64,000 bases of DNA from UBA5336 sp964492485 (GCA_964492485.1 CAZBKM010000001.1:124001-188000), one strand, 5' to 3'; counted from the stretch's first letter, positions 51,048-60,763 are shown. The notes: generated by a model from the sequence alone, not told the origin. A program made the numbers and translations.

Positions 51048-53285
51048 ATGACCGACACGACCGACGAGGATCCCGCACGGATCGTCAACGAGCCGATGAG
51101 CGAGGCGCTGTCCAAGCGCTATCTCGCCTATGCGCTGTCGACCATCACGTCCCGCGCCCTGCCGGACGTGCGCGACGGGCTGAAGCCGGTGCAGCGGCGG
51201 ATCCTGTATGCCATGCGGGAACTGAAGCTCAATCCGGACGGGGCTTACCGCAAGTGCGCCAAGATCGTCGGGGAGGTGATGGGAAATTACCATCCCCATG
51301 GCGACAGTGCGATCTATGACACGCTGGTCCGCCTGGCCCAGTCCTTCTCCGTGCGCTACCGGCTGGTCGACGGTCAGGGGAATTTCGGCAACATCGACGG
51401 CGATGCCGCTGCGGCGATGCGCTATACCGAGAGCCGGATGACCGAAGCGGCCCAGCTTCTCCTGGAGGGGCTGGACGAGGATGCGGTCGATTTCCGCGAC
51501 ACCTATGACGAGCTGAACCGGGAGCCTGTCGTGCTGCCGGCGGGCTATCCCAATCTGCTCGCCAATGGTGCGTCGGGCATCGCGGTCGGCATGGCGACCA
51601 GCATTCCGCCCCACAATGCGGCCGAGGTCATTGACGCAGCCCTGATGCTCATCGACACCCCGGACGCGACGACGCGGGATCTCCTGAAGGTGATGCCGGG
51701 GCCGGATTTTCCCACGGGCGGCCTGATCGTGGAGTCGGCAGCGAACATCGAGGCGGCCTACGAGACCGGCCGCGGCAGCCTGCGCACCCGGGCCCGGTGG
51801 CATGTGGAGGAGCTGGGTCGCGGCACCTGGCAGGCCGTGGTCACGGAGATTCCCTATCAGGTTCAGAAGGGCCGCCTGATCGAGAAGCTGGCGGAACTGA
51901 TCGAGGGCCGCAAGGCGCCCCTCCTTGCCGATGTGCGCGACGAAAGCGCGGAGGACGTCCGGGTCGTCCTTGAGCCGCGCGCCAAGACCGTCGACCCGCA
52001 TGTCATGATGGAAAGCCTGTTCAAGCTGTGCGACCTTGAGACCCGGTTCGCCTTCAACATGAACGTCCTTCACCATGGGGCACCCCAGGTGATGGGGCTC
52101 AAGGGCCTGCTGCGTGCCTTCCTCGACCATCGGCGCGAGGTGGTTCAGCGGCGCGCCGCCCATCGCCTCGACCGGATCGAGAAACGGCTGCATCTGCTCG
52201 ATGGGTATCTCATTGCCTATCTGAACATCGACGAGGTGATCCGGATCATCCGCGAGGAGGACGAACCCAAGGCCGTCATGATGGAGCGGTTCGGGCTGAC
52301 CGATGTGCAGGTCGACGCCATACTCAACCTTCGCCTGCGCGCCCTCCGGAAACTGGAAGAAATGGAGATCCGGCGCGAACACGCCGATCTCCTCGTGGAA
52401 CGTGACGACCTTCAGGCCCTGCTCGCGTCGGAGGCACGCCAGTGGGCACGGGTGGGCGAGCTGCTGCGCGAGGCACGCCAGGTCTTCGATCCCGCGACGG
52501 AGCTTGGCCGCCGCCGCGCCGGCTTCGATGCCGCGCCCGACATCGACCTCGACGCCGCGCTGGAGGCATCCGCCCCCCGGGAACCGATGACGGTCGTGCT
52601 GTCGCGGAAAGGCTGGATTCGGGGCATGAAGGGTCACGGCCTGGACCTCTCGCAGGTCAAGTTCAAGGAAGGTGACGACCTGTTCCAGGCCGTCGAATTG
52701 ATGAGCACGGACCGGGTGGTGCTGATGGCCAGCGACGGGCGCGCCTTCACCCTGGCGGCGGACAAGCTGCCTGGCGGGCGCGGACACGGCGAGCCGATCC
52801 GGCTCAGTATCGAACTGGGTGACCATGAGGACATCGTCACCCTGTTCGCGTTCCGTGAGGACCGGATGCGTCTGGTGGCGTCCGATGCCGGCTACGGGTT
52901 TCTCGTGCCCGAGGCGGAGCTCGCCTCCCAGCGTCGGGCGGGCAAGGCCATCGTCACCCTGCCGGACGGGGCGCGCCTCGCGGTCTGCCATGCCGCCGAC
53001 GGGGATCACGTGGCGGTGATCGGCACCAATCGCAAGCTCCTGGTCTTTCCGCGTGACGAACTGCCGGAGATGCCGCGCGGGAAGGGGGTCAAGCTTCAGG
53101 CCTATCGCGGTGCCGACAGACTGGCCGATGCCGTGCTGTTCCATGCCGAGGACGGCCTGATGGTCCGTGACGCCTCCGGGCGCCACCGTGGCTTTGCCGA
53201 CTGGCGAGACTGGATCGGTAAACGGGCGCAGGCCGGACGTGCGGCGCCGAAGGGCTTCCCCCGGTCGGGAACTTTCGGACTGTAG
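51048..53285 (+). CDS. parC: DNA topoisomerase IV subunit A
   Basis: A 745-residue ParC, the DNA-cleaving subunit of topoisomerase IV that decatenates chromosomes. The active-site Tyr lies in AAAMRYTESRM (about residue 127) and the quinolone-binding region reads GNYHPHGDSAIYDTLVR, retaining Ser at the E. coli Ser80 position and carrying Asp at Glu84. A long coiled coil (about 360-430) and a shortened C-terminal beta-pinwheel domain follow. The length agrees with alphaproteobacterial ParC. Partner parE is not in the window. Confidence 0.95.
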   Translation: MTDTTDEDPARIVNEPMSEALSKRYLAYALSTITSRALPDVRDGLKPVQRRILYAMRELKLNPDGAYRKCAKIVGEVMGNYHPHGDSAIYDTLVRLAQSFSVRYRLVDGQGNFGNIDGDAAAAMRYTESRMTEAAQLLLEGLDEDAVDFRDTYDELNREPVVLPAGYPNLLANGASGIAVGMATSIPPHNAAEVIDAALMLIDTPDATTRDLLKVMPGPDFPTGGLIVESAANIEAAYETGRGSLRTRARWHVEELGRGTWQAVVTEIPYQVQKGRLIEKLAELIEGRKAPLLADVRDESAEDVRVVLEPRAKTVDPHVMMESLFKLCDLETRFAFNMNVLHHGAPQVMGLKGLLRAFLDHRREVVQRRAAHRLDRIEKRLHLLDGYLIAYLNIDEVIRIIREEDEPKAVMMERFGLTDVQVDAILNLRLRALRKLEEMEIRREHADLLVERDDLQALLASEARQWARVGELLREARQVFDPATELGRRRAGFDAAPDIDLDAALEASAPREPMTVVLSRKGWIRGMKGHGLDLSQVKFKEGDDLFQAVELMSTDRVVLMASDGRAFTLAADKLPGGRGHGEPIRLSIELGDHEDIVTLFAFREDRMRLVASDAGYGFLVPEAELASQRRAGKAIVTLPDGARLAVCHAADGDHVAVIGTNRKLLVFPRDELPEMPRGKGVKLQAYRGADRLADAVLFHAEDGLMVRDASGRHRGFADWRDWIGKRAQAGRAAPKGFPRSGTFGL

Positions 53286-53357
53286 GGAATGCCGGCTTGC
53301 CGGGGCAGGCGGCGCACGCTACGCCGATCCCTGAACTGACCGGGCGGGAGGGACGTC

Positions 53358-53918
53358 ATGGAGCCGATCTACGTTGTACTGGGCCTTGTCGCGCTTGTCG
53401 TGCTGGCGGCAATCTTCATGTACAATTCTCTGGTCGCAAAGCGCCAGCGCTGCAACCAGGCATTTGCCGACATCGACGTGCAGCTCAAGCAGCGCCAGAA
53501 CCTCATCCCGAATCTGGTGGAGACGGTGAAGGGCTACGCCACCCATGAACGCGAGACCTTCGATGCGGTGATCCAGGCCCGTCAGTCGGCCATGGCTGCA
53601 GGCACGGCCGGCGAGAAGGCGGCAGCCGAAACCGCCGTGACGGGTGCGCTGGGTCGCCTGTTCGCCCTGGCCGAAGCCTATCCCGACCTGAAGGCAAACC
53701 AGAACTTCCAGCAACTTCAGGAAGAGCTCAGCCTGATCGAGGACAAGCTGGCGGCCGCCCGGCGCTTCTACAATTCCGCCGTCCAGGATTACAACACGGC
53801 GAGAGAGCAGTTTCCAGGTTCGCTTATCGCCGGATCGTTCCAGTTTGCGCCACGAGAGTTTTTCGACGTGGGCGATGCCCGCTCGGCCCTTTCCACGGTC
53901 CCGAAGGTCGACTTCTGA
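53358..53918 (+). CDS. lemA: LemA family protein
   Basis: A 186-residue LemA protein. One N-terminal transmembrane segment (VVLGLVALVVLAAIFMYNSL, residues 6-25) is followed by a helical coil with RCNQAFADIDVQLKQRQNLI and PNLVETVKGYATHERETF, then AEAYPDLKANQNFQQLQEEL and RRFYNSAVQDYN. LemA is of unknown role. GGGAGG precedes the start. No TPM or M48 peptidase partner is adjacent, unlike many genomes. Confidence 0.93.
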   Translation: MEPIYVVLGLVALVVLAAIFMYNSLVAKRQRCNQAFADIDVQLKQRQNLIPNLVETVKGYATHERETFDAVIQARQSAMAAGTAGEKAAAETAVTGALGRLFALAEAYPDLKANQNFQQLQEELSLIEDKLAAARRFYNSAVQDYNTAREQFPGSLIAGSFQFAPREFFDVGDARSALSTVPKVDF

Positions 53919-53966
53919 ACGCACCCCCGGGCGCAGCGGCGTCGGTTGGACCTCCTCTCCGCCCGG

Positions 53967-55547
53967 TCAGTTGACGAGGATGTCCGGAAGCCAGGTCGCC
54001 AGCGGCGGGATTGCGGCAACCAGCGCGATCATCAGCAGTTGCAGGCCGATGAATGGCAGGGCGCCGCGCCAGATATCGATCGTCTCCAGCCCCGGCGGGG
54101 CCGCGCCGCGCAGATAGAACAGGGCGAAACCGAATGGCGGCGTCAGAAAGCTTGTCTGCAGGTTCAGCGCCATCAGTATGGCGAGCCAGACGGGGTCGAA
54201 CCCGAGAAGGATCAATGGCGGCGCCACCAGCGGCACCACAACGAACACGATCTCGATGAAATCGAGGAAAAAGCCGAGAACGAACATCACCAGCATCGTC
54301 AGCGCCAGGGCGCCCCAGGCCCCGCCCGGCACACCTTTGAGCAGGTTGGCCACCATATCGTCGCCGCCATAGCCGCGGAACACGAGGGAAAACAGCGAGG
54401 CGCCGATCAGGATCAGGAACACCATTGCGGTGATGTGGGCTGCGCTGCGCAGCGAGGGGTACAGTTGACTGCCCCGAGACAGGACATAGAGCCCGGTGGC
54501 GAGGCTGAGGGCGAACAGGGTGGCGAGCATGGCCGCAAGCCACATGCCGCCCACTTCGACGGCGGTGGGTGTGTCCTGGGCCACGCGCAGATCGAGGCCG
54601 TTGGCCAGGACGAGGAGCGCGACCAGGGCGGCGAGACCCGACAGAAGCAGTGGCGAGGTCCAGGCTGGTGCATTCTGCGACAGGCGCAGGCCCGCCAGCA
54701 GGACCGCGCCCGCAGCCCCGACGGCCGCCGCTTCGGTCGGCGACGCGATTCCCCCCAGAATGGAGCCAAGAACGGCAATGATCAGAGCGACAGGGGCACC
54801 AAGGCCGTTGGCAATCTGGCGCAGGTCAAGGGGTGCGGTGTCTGCCGGGACCGTAACGGGCGGGCTGGCCTGAGGCCGGAGCCAGGCGATCACCGCCAGA
54901 TAGGCCAGATACAGCCCCACCAGCACCAGTCCGGGCAGCAGCGCGCCGGCAAACAGGTCGCCGACGGAGACGACGCTGGGGCCGAGGCCGCCCTGCAGGC
55001 TGGCCGACTGATTGGCATTGGATATCGCGTCGGCCAGCAGGATCAGAACGATGGAGGGCGGTATGATCTGGCCGAGCGTTCCCGATGCCGCGATGGTGCC
55101 TGAGGAGACCCGGGGGTCATATCCCTGCTGAAGCATGGTCGGCAGCGCGATCAGCGTCATGGTGATGACCGTCGCCCCGACGATGCCCGTGGACGCGGCG
55201 AGCAGCGCCCCGACGATCACCACGGAATAACCGAGCCCGCCCGGCATCCGGCCCAGAAGCCGTCCAGCGATCTGGAGGAGGTCTTCCGCCACGCGGGAGC
55301 GTTCGAGGATAACCCCCATCAGGACAAACAGCGGGACGGCGATCAGGACCTGGTTCTCCATGGACCCCTGGATCCTGTTCGGGAACGCCTTCAGCAAGGC
55401 TTCGGGAAACAGACCGAGGGCAATGCCCAGAAGGGCGAACAACAGGCTCACGCCGCCAAGCGTCAGCGCGACGGGATAACCCGCCATGAGCGCGACAATC
55501 GCGGTCGCGAACATGCCGACCGCGAGCAAGACCTCGACGTCGATCAT
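53967..55547 (-). CDS. dctM: TRAP transporter large permease (DctM)
   Basis: A 526-residue membrane subunit with about 12 to 13 helices. Typical parts: GYPVALTLGGVSLLFALLGI (about 23-42), PLFVLMGVILERSRVAEDLL (about 72-91), STGIVGATVITMTLIALPTM and TLGQIIPPSIVLILL, plus GGIASPTEAAAVGAAGAV and NLQTSFLTPPFGFALFYLRG. It moves a carboxylate-type solute with Na+ together with DctQ and DctP. The start ATG overlaps the dctQ stop by four bases (ATGA). AGGGAGG precedes it. The loop around residues 230-260 is longer than usual. Confidence 0.95.
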   Translation of the reverse strand: MIDVEVLLAVGMFATAIVALMAGYPVALTLGGVSLLFALLGIALGLFPEALLKAFPNRIQGSMENQVLIAVPLFVLMGVILERSRVAEDLLQIAGRLLGRMPGGLGYSVVIVGALLAASTGIVGATVITMTLIALPTMLQQGYDPRVSSGTIAASGTLGQIIPPSIVLILLADAISNANQSASLQGGLGPSVVSVGDLFAGALLPGLVLVGLYLAYLAVIAWLRPQASPPVTVPADTAPLDLRQIANGLGAPVALIIAVLGSILGGIASPTEAAAVGAAGAVLLAGLRLSQNAPAWTSPLLLSGLAALVALLVLANGLDLRVAQDTPTAVEVGGMWLAAMLATLFALSLATGLYVLSRGSQLYPSLRSAAHITAMVFLILIGASLFSLVFRGYGGDDMVANLLKGVPGGAWGALALTMLVMFVLGFFLDFIEIVFVVVPLVAPPLILLGFDPVWLAILMALNLQTSFLTPPFGFALFYLRGAAPPGLETIDIWRGALPFIGLQLLMIALVAAIPPLATWLPDILVN

Positions 55548-56218
55548 GCACCCCCTCCCTGGGCGTGCAGCGCGTCGGGCGTTCGCTGTCCCGTCAGGAC
55601 CAGGGCAGCCTTGAGCGCCTGGGACAGGCCCTGGGCCATCAGGAGCGTGGCGAACATCGGGATCAGCGTGCGGAACAGGAACAGGATCGGCAGGCCATCG
55701 CTCTCGCGCGAGCCCTCCAGGCGGGCCCATGACTGCACGAAGGAGGGCGAGATCGCCGACCAGAAAATGAGCAGCCCGATCGGCACGACAAACAGGTAGA
55801 CGCCCGCCAGTTCGATGCCGGCCCTCAGGCGCGGGCCGAAGCGCGGTCGCAGAATGTCGACACGTACATGCTCGTCGTCGCGCAGAGCTGGTGCGGCAGC
55901 CAGCAGAAACAGCGCCGCATAGGCGTAGATCACCGTCTCGTCGAGCCATGAGAATGACAGGCCGAACACGTAACGCGCGATCACGACCGCCATCTGCGCG
56001 AACAGGATCAGCACTGCGCACGCCGCCGCCACCCGCAGCGCCGCGCCACTGATCCGGTCGAGTCCCCGCGACAGGCGGGCGCCGACAGGACCGCCAAGGC
56101 TCGGACGCAGGAGGATCGCGACAGGCAGGAGGAAGGCCGGCGCTGCCAACCATCCCGCCCATTTCAGGACGGTTCCAAGCGTGAGGGCCAGAGGGGCCAG
56201 AGGGGCCAGATCGGCCAT
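55544..56218 (-). CDS. dctQ: TRAP transporter small permease (DctQ)
   Basis: A 224-residue four-helix DctQ subunit: VLILFAQMAVVIARYVFGLSFSWLDETVIYAYAALF is typical in pattern (helix plus FSWLDE motif), and DEHVRVDILRPRFGPRLRAG follows. An N-terminal LAPLAPLAL repeat comes from a short tandem DNA repeat at 56190-56210. It starts four bases after dctP and overlaps dctM. Confidence 0.92.
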   Translation of the reverse strand: MADLAPLAPLALTLGTVLKWAGWLAAPAFLLPVAILLRPSLGGPVGARLSRGLDRISGAALRVAAACAVLILFAQMAVVIARYVFGLSFSWLDETVIYAYAALFLLAAAPALRDDEHVRVDILRPRFGPRLRAGIELAGVYLFVVPIGLLIFWSAISPSFVQSWARLEGSRESDGLPILFLFRTLIPMFATLLMAQGLSQALKAALVLTGQRTPDALHAQGGGA

Positions 56219-56222
56219 GGTG

Positions 56223-57341
56223 TTACCGGCTGCCCAGTTCGCGCGCCGGATAGTAGGCGCCGTCCGAGATCCGCGCCCAGCCGCGCATGGTCTTCAGGGT
56301 GCGCTCGAAGCTCTCATAGATCCGGCGCTCCAGGTCGCCGGCCTTGCCTGCATCACTGCGGATATCGGCGGCGACTTCGCCGATGCGCCGGGTTACGTCA
56401 TCCGGGAACTGCCGCAACTGGGTGCCATGCTCGTTGACCAGGATCTCCAGGTGACGGGCGTTCTGGTAGGTGAACTCGCCAAGGCTGAGATGATTGACTG
56501 CACTGCAGGCGTGCCGGATCAATGCCTGGTCTGATGCGGGCAGGCTATCCCATACGCCGCGGTTCATGCCGACCGCCAGGGAGGCGCCGGGCTCATGAAA
56601 GCCGGGACCGTAATAATACGGTGCTTCCCGGTGGAAGCCGAGATAGAAATCGTTCCAGGGGCCTACCCATTCGGTGGCGTCGATCTGTCCGGTCTGGAGC
56701 GCCTGGTAGATCTCGCCGCCGGCCAGCGCAACGGCCGAGCCGCCCAGAGCCCTCAGCATGTCACCGCCCTGGCCAGGTATGCGCATCTTCAGGCCCTTCA
56801 GATCGTCCAGGCTGTTGATTTCCTTCTTGAACCAGCCGCCCATCTGGTGACCCGTATTGGCAGCCTGGAACGCGATCACGCCAAACTGCCCGGACAGCTC
56901 TTCCCACAGCGCCTGACCGCCGCCGAAGTCGATCCAGCCCATGATCTCCTGTGCGGTCATGCCCATGGGAACCGCAGTGAAGAAGGGATATCCCTCGGAC
57001 TTGGTCTTCCAGTAGTATTCCGCGCCGTGATACATGTCCGCGGTTCCGTCGGCGACCGCGTCGAACGCGCCGAAGGCGGGAACCAGCTCGCCGGCGGCAA
57101 ACACCTTCACCTCGATGCGCCCGTCGGACATCTCGCCGATATACGTCGCCACCCGCTCTGCGGCCATTCCCAGGCCCGGCAGGTTCTTCGGCCAGGTGGT
57201 CGTCATGGTGAGGCGGCGGCGCCCGCGCGCGACGGCAGGGGATGCGGGACCTGACTCTTGGCCCGCCTGTCCGCAAGCCGTGGCGGCGGCGCCTGCGGCG
57301 CCGAGCGCGGCGGCTCCCAAAAGTTTACGGCGATGCATCAT
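56223..57341 (-). CDS. dctP: TRAP transporter solute-binding protein (DctP), Tat-type lipoprotein signal
   Basis: A 372-residue periplasmic binding protein. The signal HRRKLLGAAALGAAG has a twin-arginine core and ends at a lipobox-like ATAC (Cys near residue 25), so it may be a Tat-exported lipoprotein. The body has the ligand-binding Arg in LKGLKMRIPG (about 167) and ATEWVGPWNDFYLGFHRE, PYYYGPGFHEPGASL, which fit TakP-like 2-oxoacid or hydroxy-acid binders. GGAGGG lies upstream of the ATG ATG pair at 57341. It is followed by dctQ and dctM. Confidence 0.93.
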   Translation of the reverse strand: MMHRRKLLGAAALGAAGAAATACGQAGQESGPASPAVARGRRRLTMTTTWPKNLPGLGMAAERVATYIGEMSDGRIEVKVFAAGELVPAFGAFDAVADGTADMYHGAEYYWKTKSEGYPFFTAVPMGMTAQEIMGWIDFGGGQALWEELSGQFGVIAFQAANTGHQMGGWFKKEINSLDDLKGLKMRIPGQGGDMLRALGGSAVALAGGEIYQALQTGQIDATEWVGPWNDFYLGFHREAPYYYGPGFHEPGASLAVGMNRGVWDSLPASDQALIRHACSAVNHLSLGEFTYQNARHLEILVNEHGTQLRQFPDDVTRRIGEVAADIRSDAGKAGDLERRIYESFERTLKTMRGWARISDGAYYPARELGSR

Positions 57342-57387
57342 CGACCCAGTTCCCTCCCGACACGAGCGTACGGGTTGTAACGCGCGC

Positions 57388-58146
57388 TTAGTCGTTGTCC
57401 AGAAGCGGGCGCCAGGTATCCCCGTCCAGCACTTCCAGGGGTTTGAACTGGCGCTTGTAGTCCATCTTGCGGCTGCCGCGGATCCAGTAGCCGAGATACA
57501 CATGAGGCAGGCCAAGCCGCTGCACCTGCCGGATATGATCGAGGATCATGTACCGGCCGAGACTGCGGCGCATCTCGCGCGGATCGAAGAAGGTGTAGAC
57601 CATCGACAGCCCGTCGCGCATGACGTCCGTCAACGCAGCCGCCACAAGGGGCGCATCGGGTCCGTCGCCCTGGCGATACTCGAAGATCAGGCTCTGGACC
57701 GGGCTCTCGCCAACCATGCTGACATAGTCGCGGAAGGTCATCTCCGACATGCCGCCACCCTCGTGGCGGTCGCTGAGATAGGCCTTCAACAGGCGGAACT
57801 GCTGACGCGTCGCCGTGGCCGGGCAGGGCGTGCGGACAAGATCATCGTTCCGATTGAGAACCTTCCGGTCATTGCGGCTGAACCGGTATGTCTGCGCATC
57901 GACACGAACGCTCCTGCACGCATTGCAGGCCGGGCAGGCCGGCCGGTAGGCGATCCCCTGCGAGCGCCGGAAGCCGGACTTCGACAGGGTATCGTGAAGT
58001 GAATCGGCGTCGGGAACCGACAGCGACGTGAAGGCTTTCCGCTCCCGCTGACCCGGCAGGTACGGGCAGGGAGCGGTGTTGGTCATGTAGAAGCGGACCT
58101 TCCGCTTCAGACCAAGGGGGAATTGGGTCGACTCGTTGAACGTCAT
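57388..58146 (-). CDS. bpt: Aspartate/glutamate leucyltransferase
   Basis: A 252-residue Bpt, which transfers Leu from Leu-tRNA to N-terminal Asp or Glu and so feeds proteins to ClpS/ClpAP. Signature: CPYLPGQRERKAFTSL (about 27-42), YRPACPACNACRSVRVDA (about 67-84), with the CxxC pair, then YTFFDPREMRRSLGRYMILD and YLGYWIRGSRKMDYKRQF. Length is typical. It sits between the SLC13 transporter (18 bases upstream) and dctP (46 bases downstream). Confidence 0.95.
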   Translation of the reverse strand: MTFNESTQFPLGLKRKVRFYMTNTAPCPYLPGQRERKAFTSLSVPDADSLHDTLSKSGFRRSQGIAYRPACPACNACRSVRVDAQTYRFSRNDRKVLNRNDDLVRTPCPATATRQQFRLLKAYLSDRHEGGGMSEMTFRDYVSMVGESPVQSLIFEYRQGDGPDAPLVAAALTDVMRDGLSMVYTFFDPREMRRSLGRYMILDHIRQVQRLGLPHVYLGYWIRGSRKMDYKRQFKPLEVLDGDTWRPLLDND

Positions 58147-58164
58147 GCCACCTCAGTAAGCCAT

Positions 58165-60027
58165 TCAAAGGTCGAAGCGCCAAGGGGCTGCGACCGTGAA
58201 GACTGCCCAGAGCAGGACGACCAGGGGGCCGCCGAACTTCAGGAAGTCGGCGAACCGATAGTGACCGGGGCCCATGACCAGGAGGTTCGTCTGATAGGCG
58301 ATGGGCGTCGCAAAGCTGCAATTGGCGCCATAGATCACCGCCAGCAGGAAGGGCAGGGGGTCCGGCGCGCCCGCCTGTTCGGCAGCCGACAGGGCGATGG
58401 GCGCAAACAGGACCGCCGTTGCCGCGTTGCTGAGCAGGTTGGTCAGGATCGCGACGGCGAGGAAGATGGCCGAGAGCAGGGCCAGCGGTCCGTAGGGCGA
58501 TGCCGTATCGACGATCCATTGCGCCAGGAGGCGCGCCGCCCCGGTGGCTTCCAGCGCCGCGCCCATGGTTAGCGCTGCGGCAATGACCAGGAAGATGCGC
58601 AGGTCCAGGGCGCGCGTTGCCTGACGGGTGTTGAGACAGCCAACCAGGATCATGGCGACGGCGGCCAGTACCGAGGCATGAAGGATCGGCAGAAGCCCCG
58701 TGGCGGCCAGACCGACCATGGCCAGGGCGATCATCCGGGCCGTGACCACCTTCGCCGTCAGGGGAATCTCGGTTTGCGACCACTCCAGAAGAATGAGGTC
58801 GCGGCTCGACCGCATCTGGCGGAACGCATCGGTGGGTCCGCAGAGCAGCAGCGTATCGCCGGGTTCCAGCCGGATTTCTCCGAGCTTCGCGCGGATCATA
58901 TGGCTGCGACGCTGGATGCCGAGCACGACCGCCTGGGTGAGGCGCCGAAAGCCCAGCATCTCCACGGTCCGCCCGGCCATGCGCGAGCCCGGTGCCACGA
59001 CCGCCTCGGTCAGCGCCAGCGATCGTGGCGCATCGCCATCCTCCGGCAGGCCGGTGCCGGACCGCCAGATCTGTTCCAGCATCTCCGGCTGGGACGACAG
59101 GACGTCCATGAGCGCCTGGCGGGTCGCGGCCACGATGACCAGATCGCCCGCTTCGAGCCTGACATCGTCGAACGGCGGCAGTATGGCGCGCTCGCCGCGC
59201 TGGATCAGCCGCACGGTGAAGTTCGGAAGCTCCTTGAACATGCCCGCGACGGGGCGCTTGCCCAGAAGGAAATGCTCGCGACCGACTTCGATCTGGGCCA
59301 CGAACTGCTTTCCCGACGATGTCAGGATATCGGCGTCGAGCCCCGAGCGCCGGGGCAGCAGAATCCGAGACGTGAAGGCGAGATAGAGAAGCCCCGCCGC
59401 CGCAAGGATGAGGCCCAGCGGGGTCTGTTCGAAAAAGCCGAGGGTCTCGCCCTCAATGCGGAAGTAGGCCTGGGCCGCGAGCAGATTGGTCGATGTGCCG
59501 ATCAGGGTCGTCATCCCTGCGAAGATGCTAGCGAAGCTGAGCGGCATCATGAGCTTCGAGGGGCTTGTGCGCATCCGGATGGCGATCGCGCTGATCACCG
59601 GAAGAAACATGATCACGACGGGCGTGTTGTTGATGAACGCGCTGACCACGAACACGAACAGGAAGCTGCCCAGCAGGGTCGGCAGCGGACGTCGGTCGTA
59701 GGCTCGCAGCAGGGCGCGGGTCGGACCTTCCAGGGCGCCGGTCTGGAACAGGCCCTGCCCGACCACCAGGAGGGCCATGATCGTGATCAGCGCGGGATTG
59801 CCGAAGCCAGCCAGCAGATCCGTCGGATAGACCGGCATGCCGTCGGCGCCGCTTGCACCGGGAAGCGCGAACAGGAGCAGCAGACCGGAGATGACCCCGA
59901 TCGACACGATCTCCATCGACCAACGGTCGGCGATATAGAAGCCGATGGTCACGAGCACGATGGCGAGACTTGCCCAAAGGGGCCAGTCGGCGGCAAAGGC
60001 TGACAGCAAGGCGGTCTCCGATCCCAA
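58165..60027 (-). CDS. SLC13-type permease with two TrkA-C domains
   Basis: A 620-residue DASS/SLC13 permease. Ten or so helices flank a central cytoplasmic part with two TrkA-C (RCK-C) domains (about residues 205-290 and 300-385, e.g. RLEAGDLVIVAATRQAL and RLEPGDTLLLCGPTDAF). The transport motifs VVSAFINNTPVVIMFLPVI (about 137-155) and NLLSNAATAVLFAPIALSAA (about 520-540) carry the conserved Asn-Thr/Asn-Ala loops. It may move sulfate or dicarboxylates. No ATG fits the N-terminus; TTG at 60027 is the likely start. Confidence 0.88.
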   Translation of the reverse strand: MGSETALLSAFAADWPLWASLAIVLVTIGFYIADRWSMEIVSIGVISGLLLLFALPGASGADGMPVYPTDLLAGFGNPALITIMALLVVGQGLFQTGALEGPTRALLRAYDRRPLPTLLGSFLFVFVVSAFINNTPVVIMFLPVISAIAIRMRTSPSKLMMPLSFASIFAGMTTLIGTSTNLLAAQAYFRIEGETLGFFEQTPLGLILAAAGLLYLAFTSRILLPRRSGLDADILTSSGKQFVAQIEVGREHFLLGKRPVAGMFKELPNFTVRLIQRGERAILPPFDDVRLEAGDLVIVAATRQALMDVLSSQPEMLEQIWRSGTGLPEDGDAPRSLALTEAVVAPGSRMAGRTVEMLGFRRLTQAVVLGIQRRSHMIRAKLGEIRLEPGDTLLLCGPTDAFRQMRSSRDLILLEWSQTEIPLTAKVVTARMIALAMVGLAATGLLPILHASVLAAVAMILVGCLNTRQATRALDLRIFLVIAAALTMGAALEATGAARLLAQWIVDTASPYGPLALLSAIFLAVAILTNLLSNAATAVLFAPIALSAAEQAGAPDPLPFLLAVIYGANCSFATPIAYQTNLLVMGPGHYRFADFLKFGGPLVVLLWAVFTVAAPWRFDL

Positions 60028-60046
60028 ACCGCCGATAGATGCGCAA

Positions 60047-60763
60047 CTATCGGGTCGGGTGCAAGACGAGCGTAATGCGCCGGTTGATCGGGTGGTGGGG
60101 TTCGGCGGGCAGACGGGGCGCTGTATCGGCCCGACCCGTGACGCCCCTTACGCGTTCCGGGGCCAGGCCACCGGCTAGCAGCGCGTCATGGGCTGCCGCG
60201 GCCCGGCCCGAGGAGAGGCGCCAGTTTGATCCATCAGGCGGCCTGAAGGGAAAGGCATCGGTGTGGGCCTCGATCTCGACGCCGCCCAAGGGAAGATCCG
60301 CCAGGATGCGAGCGGTATCGCGGACGAGCATGTGCCCGGCCGGGGTAAGCACGGTCTCGCCGCGCGCAAACAGGGGTTGGGGCGCCGCATCGGTCAGGTC
60401 GAGCCGAACGGTCTCGCCGCTTACCATGATATCGGCGGCCGTGATCCGATCTGCGAGCCGGGGCGAATCGCGCAGGGCCGCGGCCAGGACCATGCCCGAT
60501 GGCGTGGGCGCCATAAGGCCGGGTCGAGCCGCTTCGGAAGCGGTCTCCAACACCCAGGCGTTCGGGGCAGGCTCGCCGCGGAAATAGGCGGCCAGGTCGG
60601 CACGGCCGTCGTCAGGTGCGCCCTTTACCAACCACAAGACCAGAAAGAGCGCGACGAGCGCGGTCAGGAAATCGGCATAGGCGAGCTTCCACGTCCCGGC
60701 CCGCCGGCCGGTCGCCCCCGGCGTTCTGCCGGGATCTGCGACGCTGTCGGATACGTGACGCAT
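60047..60763 (-). CDS. MotB-family protein (stand-alone)
   Basis: A 238-residue protein with a MotB-like N-terminus: TWKLAYADFLTALVALFLVL (about 24-43), including the Asp of AYADFLTA that is the proton-binding residue in stator proteins. A 60-residue linker leads to an OmpA/MotB C-terminal domain with HTDAFPF and NWRLSSGRAAAAHDAL (about 178-194), which binds peptidoglycan. No motA or flagellar gene is nearby, so it may serve another proton-driven machine. The sequence is complete, with ATG at 60763. Confidence 0.8.
   Translation of the reverse strand: MRHVSDSVADPGRTPGATGRRAGTWKLAYADFLTALVALFLVLWLVKGAPDDGRADLAAYFRGEPAPNAWVLETASEAARPGLMAPTPSGMVLAAALRDSPRLADRITAADIMVSGETVRLDLTDAAPQPLFARGETVLTPAGHMLVRDTARILADLPLGGVEIEAHTDAFPFRPPDGSNWRLSSGRAAAAHDALLAGGLAPERVRGVTGRADTAPRLPAEPHHPINRRITLVLHPTR

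Noticed and set aside
50991..53186. A 731-codon open frame antisense to parC
   Set aside because: High GC makes long antisense frames common; the sense strand encodes an unmistakable ParC and the antisense protein has no family signature.
51048..53285. Quinolone-resistance substitution in ParC
   Set aside because: The Ser80 equivalent is retained, and Asp at the Glu84 position is acidic like the usual residue.
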